A DNA stretch of 64,000 nucleotides, from assembly GCA_016584305.1 (NCBI GenBank), contig JACEEZ010010991.1, positions 125,001 to 189,000 of the forward strand. The letters run 5' to 3'. Made by a program: the position numbers and the translations under genes. Shown here piece by piece: positions 1-22,212 of this stretch. This stretch comes from Chionoecetes opilio (lineage: Eukaryota; Arthropoda; Malacostraca; Decapoda; Majidae). The notes below the pieces were generated by a model that was not told the DNA's origin, made no database searches, and saw nothing but the letters and a program-made list of their open reading frames with translations. Position 1 is the stretch's first letter. Each line of letters begins with the position of its first letter.

Positions 1-8
1 TTAAATAC

Positions 9-10835
<10,827 letters not shown>

Positions 10836-12736
10836 GACCTTCAATGTTTACGTTTGACACTTTTACTTTCATAACATCTTAACATCGGGACTGTACTCTC
10901 TTCTCTCTCTCTTATTCCTCCTCGCTTCCTTCATCCCTTCCTCCATCTCCTATCCTCTTTATCTCTCTCTCTCTCTCTTATTCAATTTCCTCCTTCGCTT
11001 CCTTCATCCCTCCCTCCATCTCTATCCTCTTTCTCTTTTCTATGCAAATCACTTCCTTCTTTCCCTCCCGTCATTCTTCATTCTTCATTTCATTCCATCA
11101 TTTTTGTTCTTTCTTTCTTTTATGCAAATGTCTCTATATCTTTCTTTATTCGGTGACCTTCCTCTCTCTCCTTGCATTTCCCCCCTTCCTAATTAATTTT
11201 TCTTTCATTCTCATCCCTTTGTTTACGGTTAAGAGGTTAAGATTTGTTTCATCAACCCTGTCATATCTCGCTTACTACCTCATGAAGGACTAATCTTTTG
11301 TCAGAGAAATTTTAATGAAAAGGGAACTTAGATAGGAATGTTCTGTTCCCCCACCACACCATTGCATATTTCTTACCTAGCCTTAAATTCTCTCAAAATG
11401 TGTGTCTTCGTGTATTCCTCGCTGACGATGCTTTCCCCCTCACAACTTGTTTGAGGAAGTCATTACCTGGTTAATCTCCAGGTTGATTTTAGTGTTCCAA
11501 ACTTTTAATGCAGTTAATTGATTGATTTAATGCCAAAAAGGGGGAAATGTGCCAGAAATCACAGGTCATATGGCACTTGAATGCAGTTAAGGTTAGTTAC
11601 AGCTACAGAAGGCTTGATACAATGGAAAGTAGCTGAGTAAAACACAAAACACAGCATGGTAAACAGGAAAAGTGAGTTAAATACCTTACAAACTTACCTT
11701 AACTACTGAATAACCTAATTGGCCAGGGTGATTGATTGATTGTAATGCCAAAAAGGGGTAAATGTGCCAGACATCAGAGGGCATATGGCACTATGGCAAA
11801 GCATAAAAAGGGGAGGGGTTAGAGAGAGAGTTTAACAGTGAGGGATGGTGAGAGTATGGCCAGTGAGAGAGTGAAAGATGGCCAGGGTGAGAAAGAAGTC
11901 AGTCAAGCAACATTGTCAGAAGTTTTCAACAAGTTCACCAAGTGTTATATTTGACTTTAAAAGTAAAGAAGAGAAAGGAACATTAAGGAGGTGATACATA
12001 ACTTTTGGAAAATAAGAGAGAAAAAGCTACAACATAACAATTCAAGTGAAGTGAAGTGCAAAGGTGATCAAAAACAAGGGAACGAAAGTAAAGTGCTGAA
12101 GAAATTGATAGGATAAGAAGACAAAATGAGAAATGAAATAGACAAGACAGACCAGCAACAAAGAAAAGTGAAAAACATGTCAGGGGGGCCGGAGCAAAGG
12201 CTGCCCCCCGAAACCACAGCGGATCGCAGCGGAACATCAATAATGCAGAAAACTCTCTTTGAAGTTCTTTGGCAACAATCTGCCATTTGCCTTTCTTCAG
12301 GATACTCTTGCTGTCCCTCTTTCTCATGTTAACCCTTGACAGTGTTTGATCGTTAACCCCTTCACGCCCAGATCTTTCCTTGGCTATAAAAAAATGTATG
12401 TTGTCGAGCCATAAAATTAGGAAAAGTAACTGAATATACCAAATTAGTTAGTGGACAAGGATACTAAACAGGTCATATCTATACAATATTGCTTACTCAC
12501 TAAAAATTGTCTAATGGTAGCTAAATTACAATGGAAATTACGTTCTGGGTCACAAGGGGTTAATGACTTTATATATGCAGTCAGACTTAAGAAGAGGAGG
12601 AATAAGAAAATAACTTTGACTTATAGTGGTTCAATGAGAAGATCATCACAATATGTTCAGGTGGACTGAAATATTTACACCTCCACAATAAAATCAATCA
12701 ATTTGCTGAGTTAAAACATACATGTTACAAATTTGT
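10836..12736. other. Intergenic region GRIPAP1-MRPL46
   Basis: Between the GRIPAP1 start codon and the MRPL46 stop codon, so it should hold the GRIPAP1 promoter and 5' UTR. The first 400 bp are pyrimidine-rich (runs of CTCTCTC and TTCCTCC). The rest holds two copies of repeat E and a piggyBac-type MITE. No conserved coding stretch was seen. Confidence 0.6.
12353..12563. mobile_element. piggyBac-type MITE, copy 2
   Basis: TTAACCCCTT at the left and AAGGGGTTAA at the right. Lies about 170 bp beyond the MRPL46 stop, possibly within its 3' UTR. Confidence 0.85.
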
Positions 12737-15700
12737 TCATCTATCAGACACCAAAAACTGTGAAATGGATTTAGCGTAAGACTGTCTAAGCTTGCTATCC
12801 AGTTCGTCTTGTGTCAGCCACTGGTGCTCGGCAATGTTGGGTCCGGGAGTAATGCCCGCGTCTCTACCTCGGACTTGGCATTTGTAAAAGAAGACCTGGA
12901 AAAGAAGAGAAAAGTACTTAGAGGAGGAAGAGGATATAGTGGGGGAGTATTTGTTCGGAGAGGGGAATGTGGAAGAAGCAAAAAGAACAATCAACAGTTT
13001 TTGGATGACCAGAGAAAATAAGAAGAAAGAAAAAGAAAGAAACTAATAAGCTAGAATAAGAGAAGAAACTAAATAAAGACCCAGACAGCAAGAAACAACA
13101 CGTCAGGGAGTGCCGTTGAAAAAGGCCAGACTCCCGACCCACAACTGTACTGAACTGAACTTGATTACAGCTTAAATTTGAACTGAATGGCTGTGATATT
13201 AGTAAGGATAATATAGCAGTAATTATAATATTATAGTAAGCATAACAGTAATTATAATCATTAGGTAAGATTTTTTTTTTCAGGAGGGAAGAACAAGATA
13301 TTATCCTTACTAATATCACAATGGCTAAGCTTTTCATCAACATAATCTAAATATTAACCCCTTCACGCTCAGATCTTTCATTGGCTATAAGAAATTGTTT
13401 GCTGTTAGCCATAAAATTACAAAAAAAGTCACTTAATATACCAAATTAGTGAGTCGAATAGGATACAAAACAGGTCATATCTATAAAATATTGCTGATAT
13501 TCACTAAAAATTGTGTAATGGCACCCAAATTACAATGGAAATTACGTTCTGGGTCTCAAGGGTTAAGAGAAACGCCTAATCTTTCCGGCAAGAGAAAAAG
13601 ATCACATATGTACTTGTTAAGTGTCTCTCTATTGCAATGTAAGGACAGCAACTCAATGACAATGGGAAAAAAGACAAGTAAAGTTACAAACCTTAGCACC
13701 GATGAATCCTTCTTTTCGAATATTTTTGGGATATTTGTACTTGTAATATCCACAAGGAGCATTGCCTAAAAACTTCACCTTCAAGTCGCCGCCGCACGTC
13801 TCTTGAACCAGTCGCTCACAAGTCTGAAAACCAACATCATTATTCACCACACTACAGTCTATTTTTTTTAACAAGGTGAAAATTCCATTCTATCTCTCAT
13901 GCTTAAAATGATGCCTGTGTTTACCTGATAATATGGTTAACTATGATCAAATACAACTGTAATTAAGAAGTGTAGTATTCCCTTCTCCTGGCCTCAAATA
14001 TCAGTCAGTAAGCAGCAAGGGAGCAAGATTTTGGCCTCATTAAAAAAATAGACTCTAGACAAAGCATTTCTACCACACATTGCCATCGTAACTGAATTAT
14101 GAGACAAAAAAACAACATTATAGTACTTTGATGTCTTAAAATCATGATCAGTTTCTATTCAATTTACAGGAACTACCACATATAGCTCTCACATAAGAAC
14201 ATAAGAACACAAGGAAGCTACAAGAGGCCGCGAGACCTACACGTGGTAGTTCCTGTTACTTAACACTACCTACATCCACCTTTCATCCCCATCCATGAAT
14301 TTATCTAGCCTCCGTTTAAAGCTCCCTAATGACTCCAAACTAACTACCTGTCTACTGAGTCCATGCCAATCATTTACCACCCTATTTGTGAACCAGTTTT
14401 TCCCTATTTATTTTTTGTTTGTTTTTGTTCACGGTCTCCTGTAGCTTCCTTATTTTCTTATGTTCTTATGTAATATGTAATGCGGTAAATCACCACAAGC
14501 ATACCTGTCTGAGTGTCTCTCCGGGCTGCCAGGGTGTGTGCGGAAAGACCCATTCCTGGTTGCTGCCCATCTTCTGCTTCACCACGAGGACCAAAGACCT
14601 CTCAAGCGCACGGTCAATGCTCTTCAAGTCATTCACGTCATGGCTCACTGGAAATATTGCCCGACTATTGTAATCATCAGTTTGAACTAGAGATTTTTGA
14701 TCTTTATCTATAACATGAAGTAGATGCCCCACTCCTTTCTCTCTTTAACTGGTCTCTCTTTCTTTCTCTATCTCATCCGTTTGAACTAGAGATTGTTTTT
14801 CTTTATGTATTCACCTCATCTTTGTACACTTCACTCCCTCTCTCTCTCTCTCTCTCTCTCTTTCTTTCTCTGTCCACACACACACACACACACACATACA
14901 TACAACTATGGTAAGGTAAATACACCACACACATTTTTTCCATTGAACTGTGGAAGGATAAGAAGGTCATTACTATCACATTACTACTATTACTGTTACA
15001 TGCCATTACTATTTACAACTTCAAAGCCAAGCTGAATAGTAGTAGTTTGTATCTGGATAATAGTAAAAAAAAATTGAGTTCAAACGACCCTCTGGCCAGT
15101 GACCTTGAAATGACCTTCACTCAAATAAACCACATCAATATTTTGTACACATCAAGCTGCATTTGATTTTGTACCTTGTGACCTTGAAATGACCTATTGA
15201 CCTTGAAATTGTTTACCTATTTTGTGACCTTGAAATGACCTTGAAATTGTTTACCTATTTTGTGACCTTGAAATGACCTTGAAATTGTTTACCTATTTTG
15301 TGACCTTGAAATGACTTTCACTCAAATAACCACGTCAATATTTTGTACTATACCTGCATCAAGGTAAGTAGATTTAAAGGCTTTGAGCTCTTCAGAACAA
15401 GCATCCTCAAACTCTACGGCCGTTTGTTTGGAAGCTTCCTCAAGATCTAGTTCATCCCCCTCCCCCGCCTTCAAGACCTCCATGTTGATTCTGTCTTGCT
15501 GCAGTCTGATTTCATGGTCACATTTAAGGGAATTCTTCTCCTCTAAACCACCAATCATCTGAAACAAACAGAAATAAAAGAATTTGATTACCTTTAACCC
15601 CTTCACGCCCAGATCTTTCCTTTGCTATATGAAATCGTCTGTTGTTAGCCATAAAACAATGAAAAAGTAACTAATTATACCAAATAAGCTAGTGGACAAG

Positions 15701-16997
15701 GATACTAAACAGGTCATATCTATTAATATATTGCCTATATTCATTAAAATTGTCTTATGGTACCCAAATTACAATGGAAATTACGTTCTGGGTCTCAAGG
15801 GGTTAAGAGTAAATCAACAAAGATAACAATGAATTAATTGAATAACTAACTTAACAATGAATAACTAGTGAAGGAAAGTTGCTGTAGCCTAAAGAAATCC
15901 CACATGTGATAAATGAAGTCAAACCTTAACTTTTCATCCCTAACCTCGACTCAATAACTGATCACAATACTGTTTTAAAAGCACACACATGATCACAAAG
16001 GAGCTGTATCAACATGGGCATTTTCCAATCATGTGGCTTCATCTTTAGTAATAGTGAATGGTGATAGTGACTGGTTTACCATACAGCATGGGGCCCCAAC
16101 AGCTATTATGACCGTGAATATGAGCTCACTGTAAGAAATGTAGAATAAAGGATACATATAAGAATGTTGGTAAATAGGAGTCAAAGTTTACAGCTCACTA
16201 AAAATTCATTCACAAGATTTAACATTCACAATATTTAACCATATTGAGTGCAGAGAAGCAATCACAATAATGAATGCCATGATAGAATGTCAAATTACAG
16301 CCATGCATCACAAGCCTAGGTATAGAGCCGCCCACCTGTGAGTACTGCTGCTCGAAGGGGGCCATGGGGGGGCACAGCACGGGGGGCCGGGTGATGCACG
16401 CCGAGCCCACTATCTGCCATTTCGCTGTCCCGGCACTGCTCGCAGATCCTGGGGGAAATAGTAGATAGGTTAGTAAATATTTAGGCATAACTATACTGAT
16501 CCATAAGAAGGCAACACCCCAACATCATCTGATCTGATCATCAAGAAATGGAAATCGCATGGCATATGTACGGTAAAACTGCAGTTAAATACAAAACTCC
16601 CTATTGACCAAAAGACTCCTGACCTAATTGGAGGGACTGTTTCCCCCTAGACCCCCCGCTAGCTCACTAACCTAACCTGGACATTGATTACGTAACCTAC
16701 CCTGATCCCAGTCCCCTTTGTTATTTCTCATTTCCGAGGGCTGATGTATGGGTTATAAATACTGCAAATGGTCAGATCTACAAGTTGAGGACAGTTATAA
16801 CTACATGCCTTGTATTATAGTGCAGTAAAACCAGAGAGGGAAACACATGACATGAGTTCAAAACATCCAGTCGCCACCAACTCTTACTCCAGTGTGTGGC
16901 ATCGGTTACCACGACCCTGCCATGTATCCTTACTTGTCACAAACTGTTGCACTGATGCCTGGACATGACGAGCTGATCCACGTATAAGTAGGGCCAT
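12737..16997 (-). CDS. MRPL46: Mitochondrial ribosomal protein L46 (mL46)
   Basis: Six coding exons in transcript order: 16934-16997, 16336-16448, 15354-15558, 14505-14647, 13692-13823, 12737-12895. They total 816 nt, or 271 residues, close to the roughly 280 usual for animals. The N-terminus MALLIRGSARHVQASVQQF is basic and lacks acidic residues, as expected of a mitochondrial presequence. Family landmarks are KWQIVGSACITRPPV (about residues 30-44), the coiled acidic middle, EWVFPHTPWQPGETLR, and VKFLGNAPCGYYKYKYP in the Nudix-like fold; the C-terminus reads WLTQDELDSKL. It is a structural subunit of the large mitoribosomal subunit and not expected to be an active Nudix hydrolase. All junctions are GT-AG and in phase. 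It is divergent from MRPL3, with 687 bp between start codons. Confidence 0.97.
12916..13160 (+). mobile_element. LINE-B 3' fragment next to the MRPL46 exon 6 acceptor
   Basis: 5'-truncated copy starting in the GAGGAGGAAGAGG coding stretch and ending with the (ACTGA)n tail. It is antisense to MRPL46, and its truncated 5' end lies 20 bp from the last exon (12895). Its purine-rich plus strand therefore gives a pyrimidine-rich stretch upstream of that acceptor. Confidence 0.9.
13354..13566. mobile_element. piggyBac-type MITE, copy 3
   Basis: Intact TTAA borders; lies in MRPL46 intron 5, immediately followed by unrelated sequence leading to exon 5. Confidence 0.85.
13861..14051. mobile_element. 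MITE family F, copy 1
   Basis: About 190 bp with inverted ends of the form TTTTTTTAAYGAGGYGAAAA and the inner word CAAATATCAGTCAGTAAGC. Other copies are at 34374-34559, 44733-44930 and 49942-50139, with a diverged one at about 46455-46628. No coding capacity; superfamily not determined. Lies in MRPL46 intron 4. Confidence 0.78.
14190..14408 (-). mobile_element. LINE-C 3' fragment
   Basis: Minus-strand copy encoding part of [17 protein letters not shown] (changed in places) and DGDERWM, then the 3' UTR. A short inverted piece of the same tail follows at about 14434-14473. Both lie in MRPL46 intron 4. Confidence 0.85.
14831..14897. repeat. (CT)n and (CA)n microsatellites
   Basis: Two adjacent dinucleotide tracts in MRPL46 intron 3, CT about 14831-14862 and CA about 14876-14896. 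Confidence 0.9.
15165..15322. repeat. Short tandem repeat, about 38-bp unit
   Basis: Three to four copies of a unit containing TGACCTTGAAATGACC and TTGTTTACCTATTTTG in MRPL46 intron 3, just downstream of the exon 3 donor. A less regular TGACCTTGAAATGACC copy starts near 15098. Confidence 0.85.
15594..15806. mobile_element. piggyBac-type MITE, copy 4
   Basis: Bounded by TTAA, with the CCCCTTCACGCCCAG left end intact; lies in MRPL46 intron 2, 35 bp from exon 3. Confidence 0.85.
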
Positions 16998-17684
16998 GGC
17001 ACACACTCCCAGGGACGCAGTACACAGGGAGAGATGCAGACGGTGCTGAGACTCGCCTTGTTGTTGTTGTTGTTGCCTGTTGGGAAGGTCGAGATCAAGG
17101 ATATTAGAAAGATATAATCCTTGTTCGAGATCAAGGATAAAGAAAAACCTAAACCTGCCACAATCATCCAGCCTCAACTGCCTCGGCTACCACTACTGAA
17201 GTAATGTCCCAACTTAAAAGCTGACAGTACAAAACCTATTTAAACTCTTTGTAATACCCTGGGTCGAGACGGTGCCCTTCACAACGACGTAGAAATTCAT
17301 CATAACAAACCAGACACGCTTTTCACCGGTTGTTCTCCACGCTCTTTCCTCTTCACCCTCCACACCACCACCTTTGACCTGCCCACAGTGCCCAGTGCCC
17401 ACCCTGCTGGCGGCGGCAGGCCAATGACCACGTATAGTTACTGGTCAGGAAGTTAGTTGTAAAGGAGTTATAGCTGCGTCCTCTCCTCACCTCACAACGC
17501 CTGCACCTCCAAGACGTGCCCGCCGCCTCACCTGGGATAGCCTCACAGGACCTCGCCAGAGCTCCTCTCGGGATCCTTGCCGCTCTAAATAGAAAAACAT
17601 TCTACTGGCTGGAGTTTTGTGTGGTGGAGGTGTTGAGTTACCCCATTGCAAGGCCAGCCATTGAGTAACATTTGGTTATCCACC
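16998..17684. promoter_or_regulatory. Candidate bidirectional promoter MRPL46 / MRPL3
   Basis: The start codons of MRPL46 (16997, minus) and MRPL3 (17685, plus) face away from each other. On the minus strand a consensus donor CCCAG/GTGAGG lies at 17532, and a good acceptor (CTTCCCAACAG) lies about 85 bp before the MRPL46 ATG. This suggests an untranslated first exon ending at 17532. If so, both transcription starts fall within roughly 17533-17684. No clear TATA box was seen. The promoter assignment is inference from geometry. Confidence 0.6.
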
Positions 17685-20600
17685 ATGGCATTACCCAGGC
17701 TGCAGTTCATCACTCACACCATGAAGAACTTATCCATGTAAGTACCACAGATACATAATTCCTATTACTTCGCTGCATTAGTGTCCCCCCCCCCCCCCCC
17801 GTTAATTCAGATCACATAACCAATGTCCATGTATTGTATGAAACAGCAGTGTTACGGTGTTTTGAGACAAGTGAAAAAAGTGGTGTCCAACAATGAAATA
17901 CTCTATAGTCTGCATTTTCGTATATTCCAAGTCAGGCTACTTTTGTAAATGATTATGCATTTTCACTTTTTTTCTTGTACTTTAATAGCACAAACCTCTT
18001 GCAGAGCTCCCGTGTGTGTGAGTCAAGTGCGTGCCATGTCCAGAGTCAAGCGGCGACGCTCTCTTCCTCCATTCTGGTGGCCCAAATCAACCCGCACTGT
18101 AAGTATGGAAATTAAAACGATAAATGATTTGGCACCCTGTCTGAGTGGCACGAGTCTTTGGCCTCAGGCAGCCCACAGGTGACTATACAATGGGTACACT
18201 GTAGAGGGACATAACCTTGGCCCGCGGGGGAAAGGGCTTACGTCTTTCTGTAGCTAAACATGTAGGCCTCCCTAATACCTACACTAAACTACTGCACAGA
18301 CTTACAAACAAACAACCTGACAAACACCCACTCAGAACCTAACTCGTGTGTAAGTCGGGGACCCGTTGTACACACAGATACAGATCTTCCGCACTGCATC
18401 TGCATGAACCTTATTATACGAGGATTCTGATATACAAGTGTATCTCCATTGAAGGCCTATATGTACTGGTACCTATAATTGAGATCGTATTGTATTGCTC
18501 AAATTTTCAACAACTGAATTAGTAATAATGGTGTTGATTTTTGACGGGAGATTATCTAATGTTGAGGATGACTATTGCTGTGAGAAGGATGAGGCAGAAA
18601 CATAATATTTTTTTTACTAGGGCTTATTTTTTAGAATGACCTTCAGTTCAGTTTGTTGGTCGGGAGTCAGGTCTTTTTCAACGGCACTCCCTGACGTGTT
18701 TCTTCTTGCTGTCTGGGTCTTTAATTTGTTTTCTTCTCTTATTCTATCTTATTAGTTTCTTTCTTTTTCTTTCTTCTTATTTTCTCTGGTCATCCAAAAA
18801 CTGTTGATTGTTCTTTTTGCTTCTTCCACATTCCCATCTCCAAACAAATACTCCCCCACTATATCCTCTGCCTTCTCTATGTATGATTGTTGTAGCCTCA
18901 CACTTTTCTTTCTTTCATTACTATAGCTGGACATCGTATTTCATTGATATTTCAGATGTATCCCGAGCACATCACATCACAGAATGAGGACTTTTTGCTG
19001 GATGTCGTTGAAGAGAAGTATTCCTCTCCACTAAAAGTTGACCCCTGGGAAAGAGGGACGTTTAAGGAAAGGTCGATGAGGTGCGGACTGATTGCTCGGA
19101 AAATTGGTATCTATCCCATGTGGACAAAAGATGGCTCAAGATTGCTAACTACACTTCTACAGGTAAATCAGTTGAACACCGCAACATACAGTCCAAAGTA
19201 CGTCACCTTAGATGGCTGGTTCAGTACAGTTGTGGGTCGGGAGTTGGCCTTTTTTATCGGCACTCCCTGATGTGTCTCTTCTTGCTGTCTGGGTCTTTAG
19301 TTAGTTGTCTTCTCTTATTCTGTCTTTTAATTTCTTTCTCTTTCTTTCCTCTTCTTTTCTCTGGTCATCCAAAAACTCTTGGTTGTTCTTTTTGCTTCTT
19401 CCACATTCCCATCTCCAAACAAATACTCCCCCATAATATCCTCTGCCTTCTCTATGTATGATTGTTGTAGCCTCACACTTTTCTTTCTTTCATTACTGTA
19501 TGCTGGACACCGTAAAATTCTATACTATGCTGGACACTGTAAAATACAACTAGATGAATGCCAATATGCTGGACACAAATCAATATTATCATGAACACAA
19601 TTCCATCCTATCCTTTGTTTTCATTTAATGTGACACTGCTAGTATGTACTTCTATTTCTGATTTAAGTTGAGATTTTTTTCATACTCTTAGAAAAAAAAG
19701 GCTACTCGGAGTTATGAAGGCTGCATCTAAAGGTACAGAGAGGAGAGAAACCATGAGAGAGAAGTCTGGAAATTAAACATGCAAGGCTATGAAAAGTTTT
19801 TGATATGTTTAGACATAGACCACTGTATACCTGGACTGCGCACGAGACAATGTTTTGAATTGCGGGGCTGCATAGGGGCCTGCGGGGCGCCCAACAAAGA
19901 GATATAGTGGTCTATGGACTATCATATAGACTGGTTTATCAGTACAGTAAAAGCCTTATAACTCGGCACGATAGGGGCTCTGGCCCTTGCCGAGTTATTC
20001 AATGTGCCGAGTTATGCAATGAAAATGCAAAAGTAAATACAGTACTGTAAAAGCATATAACTACACTTACCATTGAACGGGTAGAATGTGCTGGATTTGA
20101 TATCAAACTAAGCACAAATAGCACGCATGAACGCACCTGCATCCATCCTTGCCAGCACTTTCACCTTTTCCTGCAGGCTCAGGCTCTTCAATTTCATTCC
20201 CTTCCTGCTGGAGACACCCTTGCGTGATGGAGCTGACATATTGATATACAGTACTGTATGATGTAATCCCAAAACACGTAAAATAGGTGGCAAATTAAAG
20301 CAAAGGTCGGGAACCAGCGTGTAGGCTGAGCCGTGTTTTTGCCGTCCAAGCACTGTCTTGGATTACGAATCCCAATCCAATAGCACTTGCTGAAATGTGT
20401 GTACTTTGTGATATTGTTTGCAATGTTTTGCATTGATTATTATTGTGGCTCCTACCAAGCTTGTTGTGTTTTTGAAGCAGAAACCAATCCTTTTTCAATT
20501 TCGCAAAAAAACGGAATTCGTATCCAAGACGGTGCTTTGACAACATAAACACGGCTCAGCTGACAGCCTACACGCTGGTTCCCGACCTTTGCTTTACTTT

Positions 20601-22170
20601 GCCACCTATTTTACGTGTTTTGGGATTACATCATACAGTACTGTATTTTAAGATGTCAGCTCCATCACGCAAGGGTGTCTCCAGCAGGAAGGGCATGAAA
20701 TTGAAGAGCCTGAGCCTGCAGGAAAAGATCAAAAAGACAAAAATACGACTTTATGCGACTGACGATATGCCGAGTGTAAGCGAAGAGATGCAGTTATAAC
20801 ATCAATATGTCGAGATACATTATTTTTTGCCGACTTTCTGTTTACATGTTCACAGAAGAGGTTGTGAGGGCATGATATGATGAGTGAAAACCATGAGATG
20901 CAGTTTAGGGGAGGCGGTAGCAGAGTGGTTAGCGTCACTGAGTGGCGTTCTCGAAGACCCGAGTTCGATCCCGAGTGAAACCCATAAATCCACTTGAAAT
21001 CTTTCTGCACCGTCGAGTGGCCTAAGAACACCCACATGCCCTGTCCATTAACTCTACCTTCGACTGTGAGTGCATGGGAGGACACAGGGGGCGGCATGAG
21101 CCTCTAATCACAGGCGTCACTATAACAATCCTGCCTGCACCACCACGGGCGAGGGCCAACCATCACAGCCCTCGAGTGAGCCTCCAGGGCCTACCATCCC
21201 ACCCCTGGAGCTCACTGCCTACATGCGCTATAGGCATAGGTTTAAAAAAAAAAAAAAAACAAAAAAAAAAAACTGCCATGCAGAGTTATATCAAATTCCG
21301 AGTTATAAGGGTTTTACTGTATATATGATATACTGTAATCTTCGTAAATGTTTGTTCTATAATATTATCAAATAAAAAACAGTAAAACACGCTAAAGAAA
21401 TGCCATTACGAGACTATGAAGAAATATGCATGAACTTAATATTCACTTAACTCTTCGCCATTTAAAACTTTGCGAGTCAACTTTTATCATGAAGGGTATC
21501 AATAGAAGCGCAATTTTATTAGCTTTCCATTGCTATATTTCGTTATCTGATAAATGAATTAGAACCATGCATAAATTAGCGTTAACTAAATAAATAAAAT
21601 CATCAATCGGGTAATTTTCCCGATTGACGAGGTTATTTATTTACTTATATATTTCGTTTTCTGATAAATGAATTAGTACCATGTATAAATTAGCATTGAC
21701 TAAATAAATAACCTCATCAATCGGGAAAATTACCCGATTGATGATTTTATTTATTTAGTTAACGCTAATTTATGCATGGTTCTAATTAATTTACCAGATA
21801 ACGAAATATAGCAATGGAAAGCTAATAAAATTGCGCTTCTATCGATACCCTTCATGATAAAAGTTGACTCGCAAAGTTTTAAATGGCGAAGAGTTGAAGT
21901 GAATATTAAGTTCATGCATATTTCTTCATAGTCTCGTAATGGCATTTCTTTAGCGTGTTTTACTGTTTTTTATTTGATAATATTATAGAACAAACATTTA
22001 CGAAAATTACAGTATATCATATATACTGATAAACCAGTCTATATGATCCGTATATATATATATGAATCCGAGCGGCCCTCAGACTTCGGGCCCTTGTGCG
22101 ACAGGCCGATATTCCGTGCGCAGTCCAGGTATACAGTGGCCTATGGTTTAGAGCATCTGCAAATATCTGG

Positions 22171-22212
<42 letters not shown>

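Larger units (their letters stand above)
19814..22144. mobile_element. Large palindromic (foldback) element in MRPL3 intron 3
   Basis: Outer inverted repeats of about 29 bp (ATAGACCACTGTATACCTGG left, its near reverse complement at 22116-22144). Inside is a nearly perfect long palindrome: left arm 19921-19944 plus 21320 to about 21637, right arm about 21708 to 22042, with a spacer of about 70 bp that is itself a diverged copy of the inner arm. The left arm is interrupted by the Tigger-like element 19945-21319. No transposase for the outer element was recognised. Confidence 0.85.

Noticed and set aside
20907..20990. Functional tRNA gene
   Set aside because: A and B boxes are recognisable, but the T-stem does not pair and the body continues into an A-tailed SINE.
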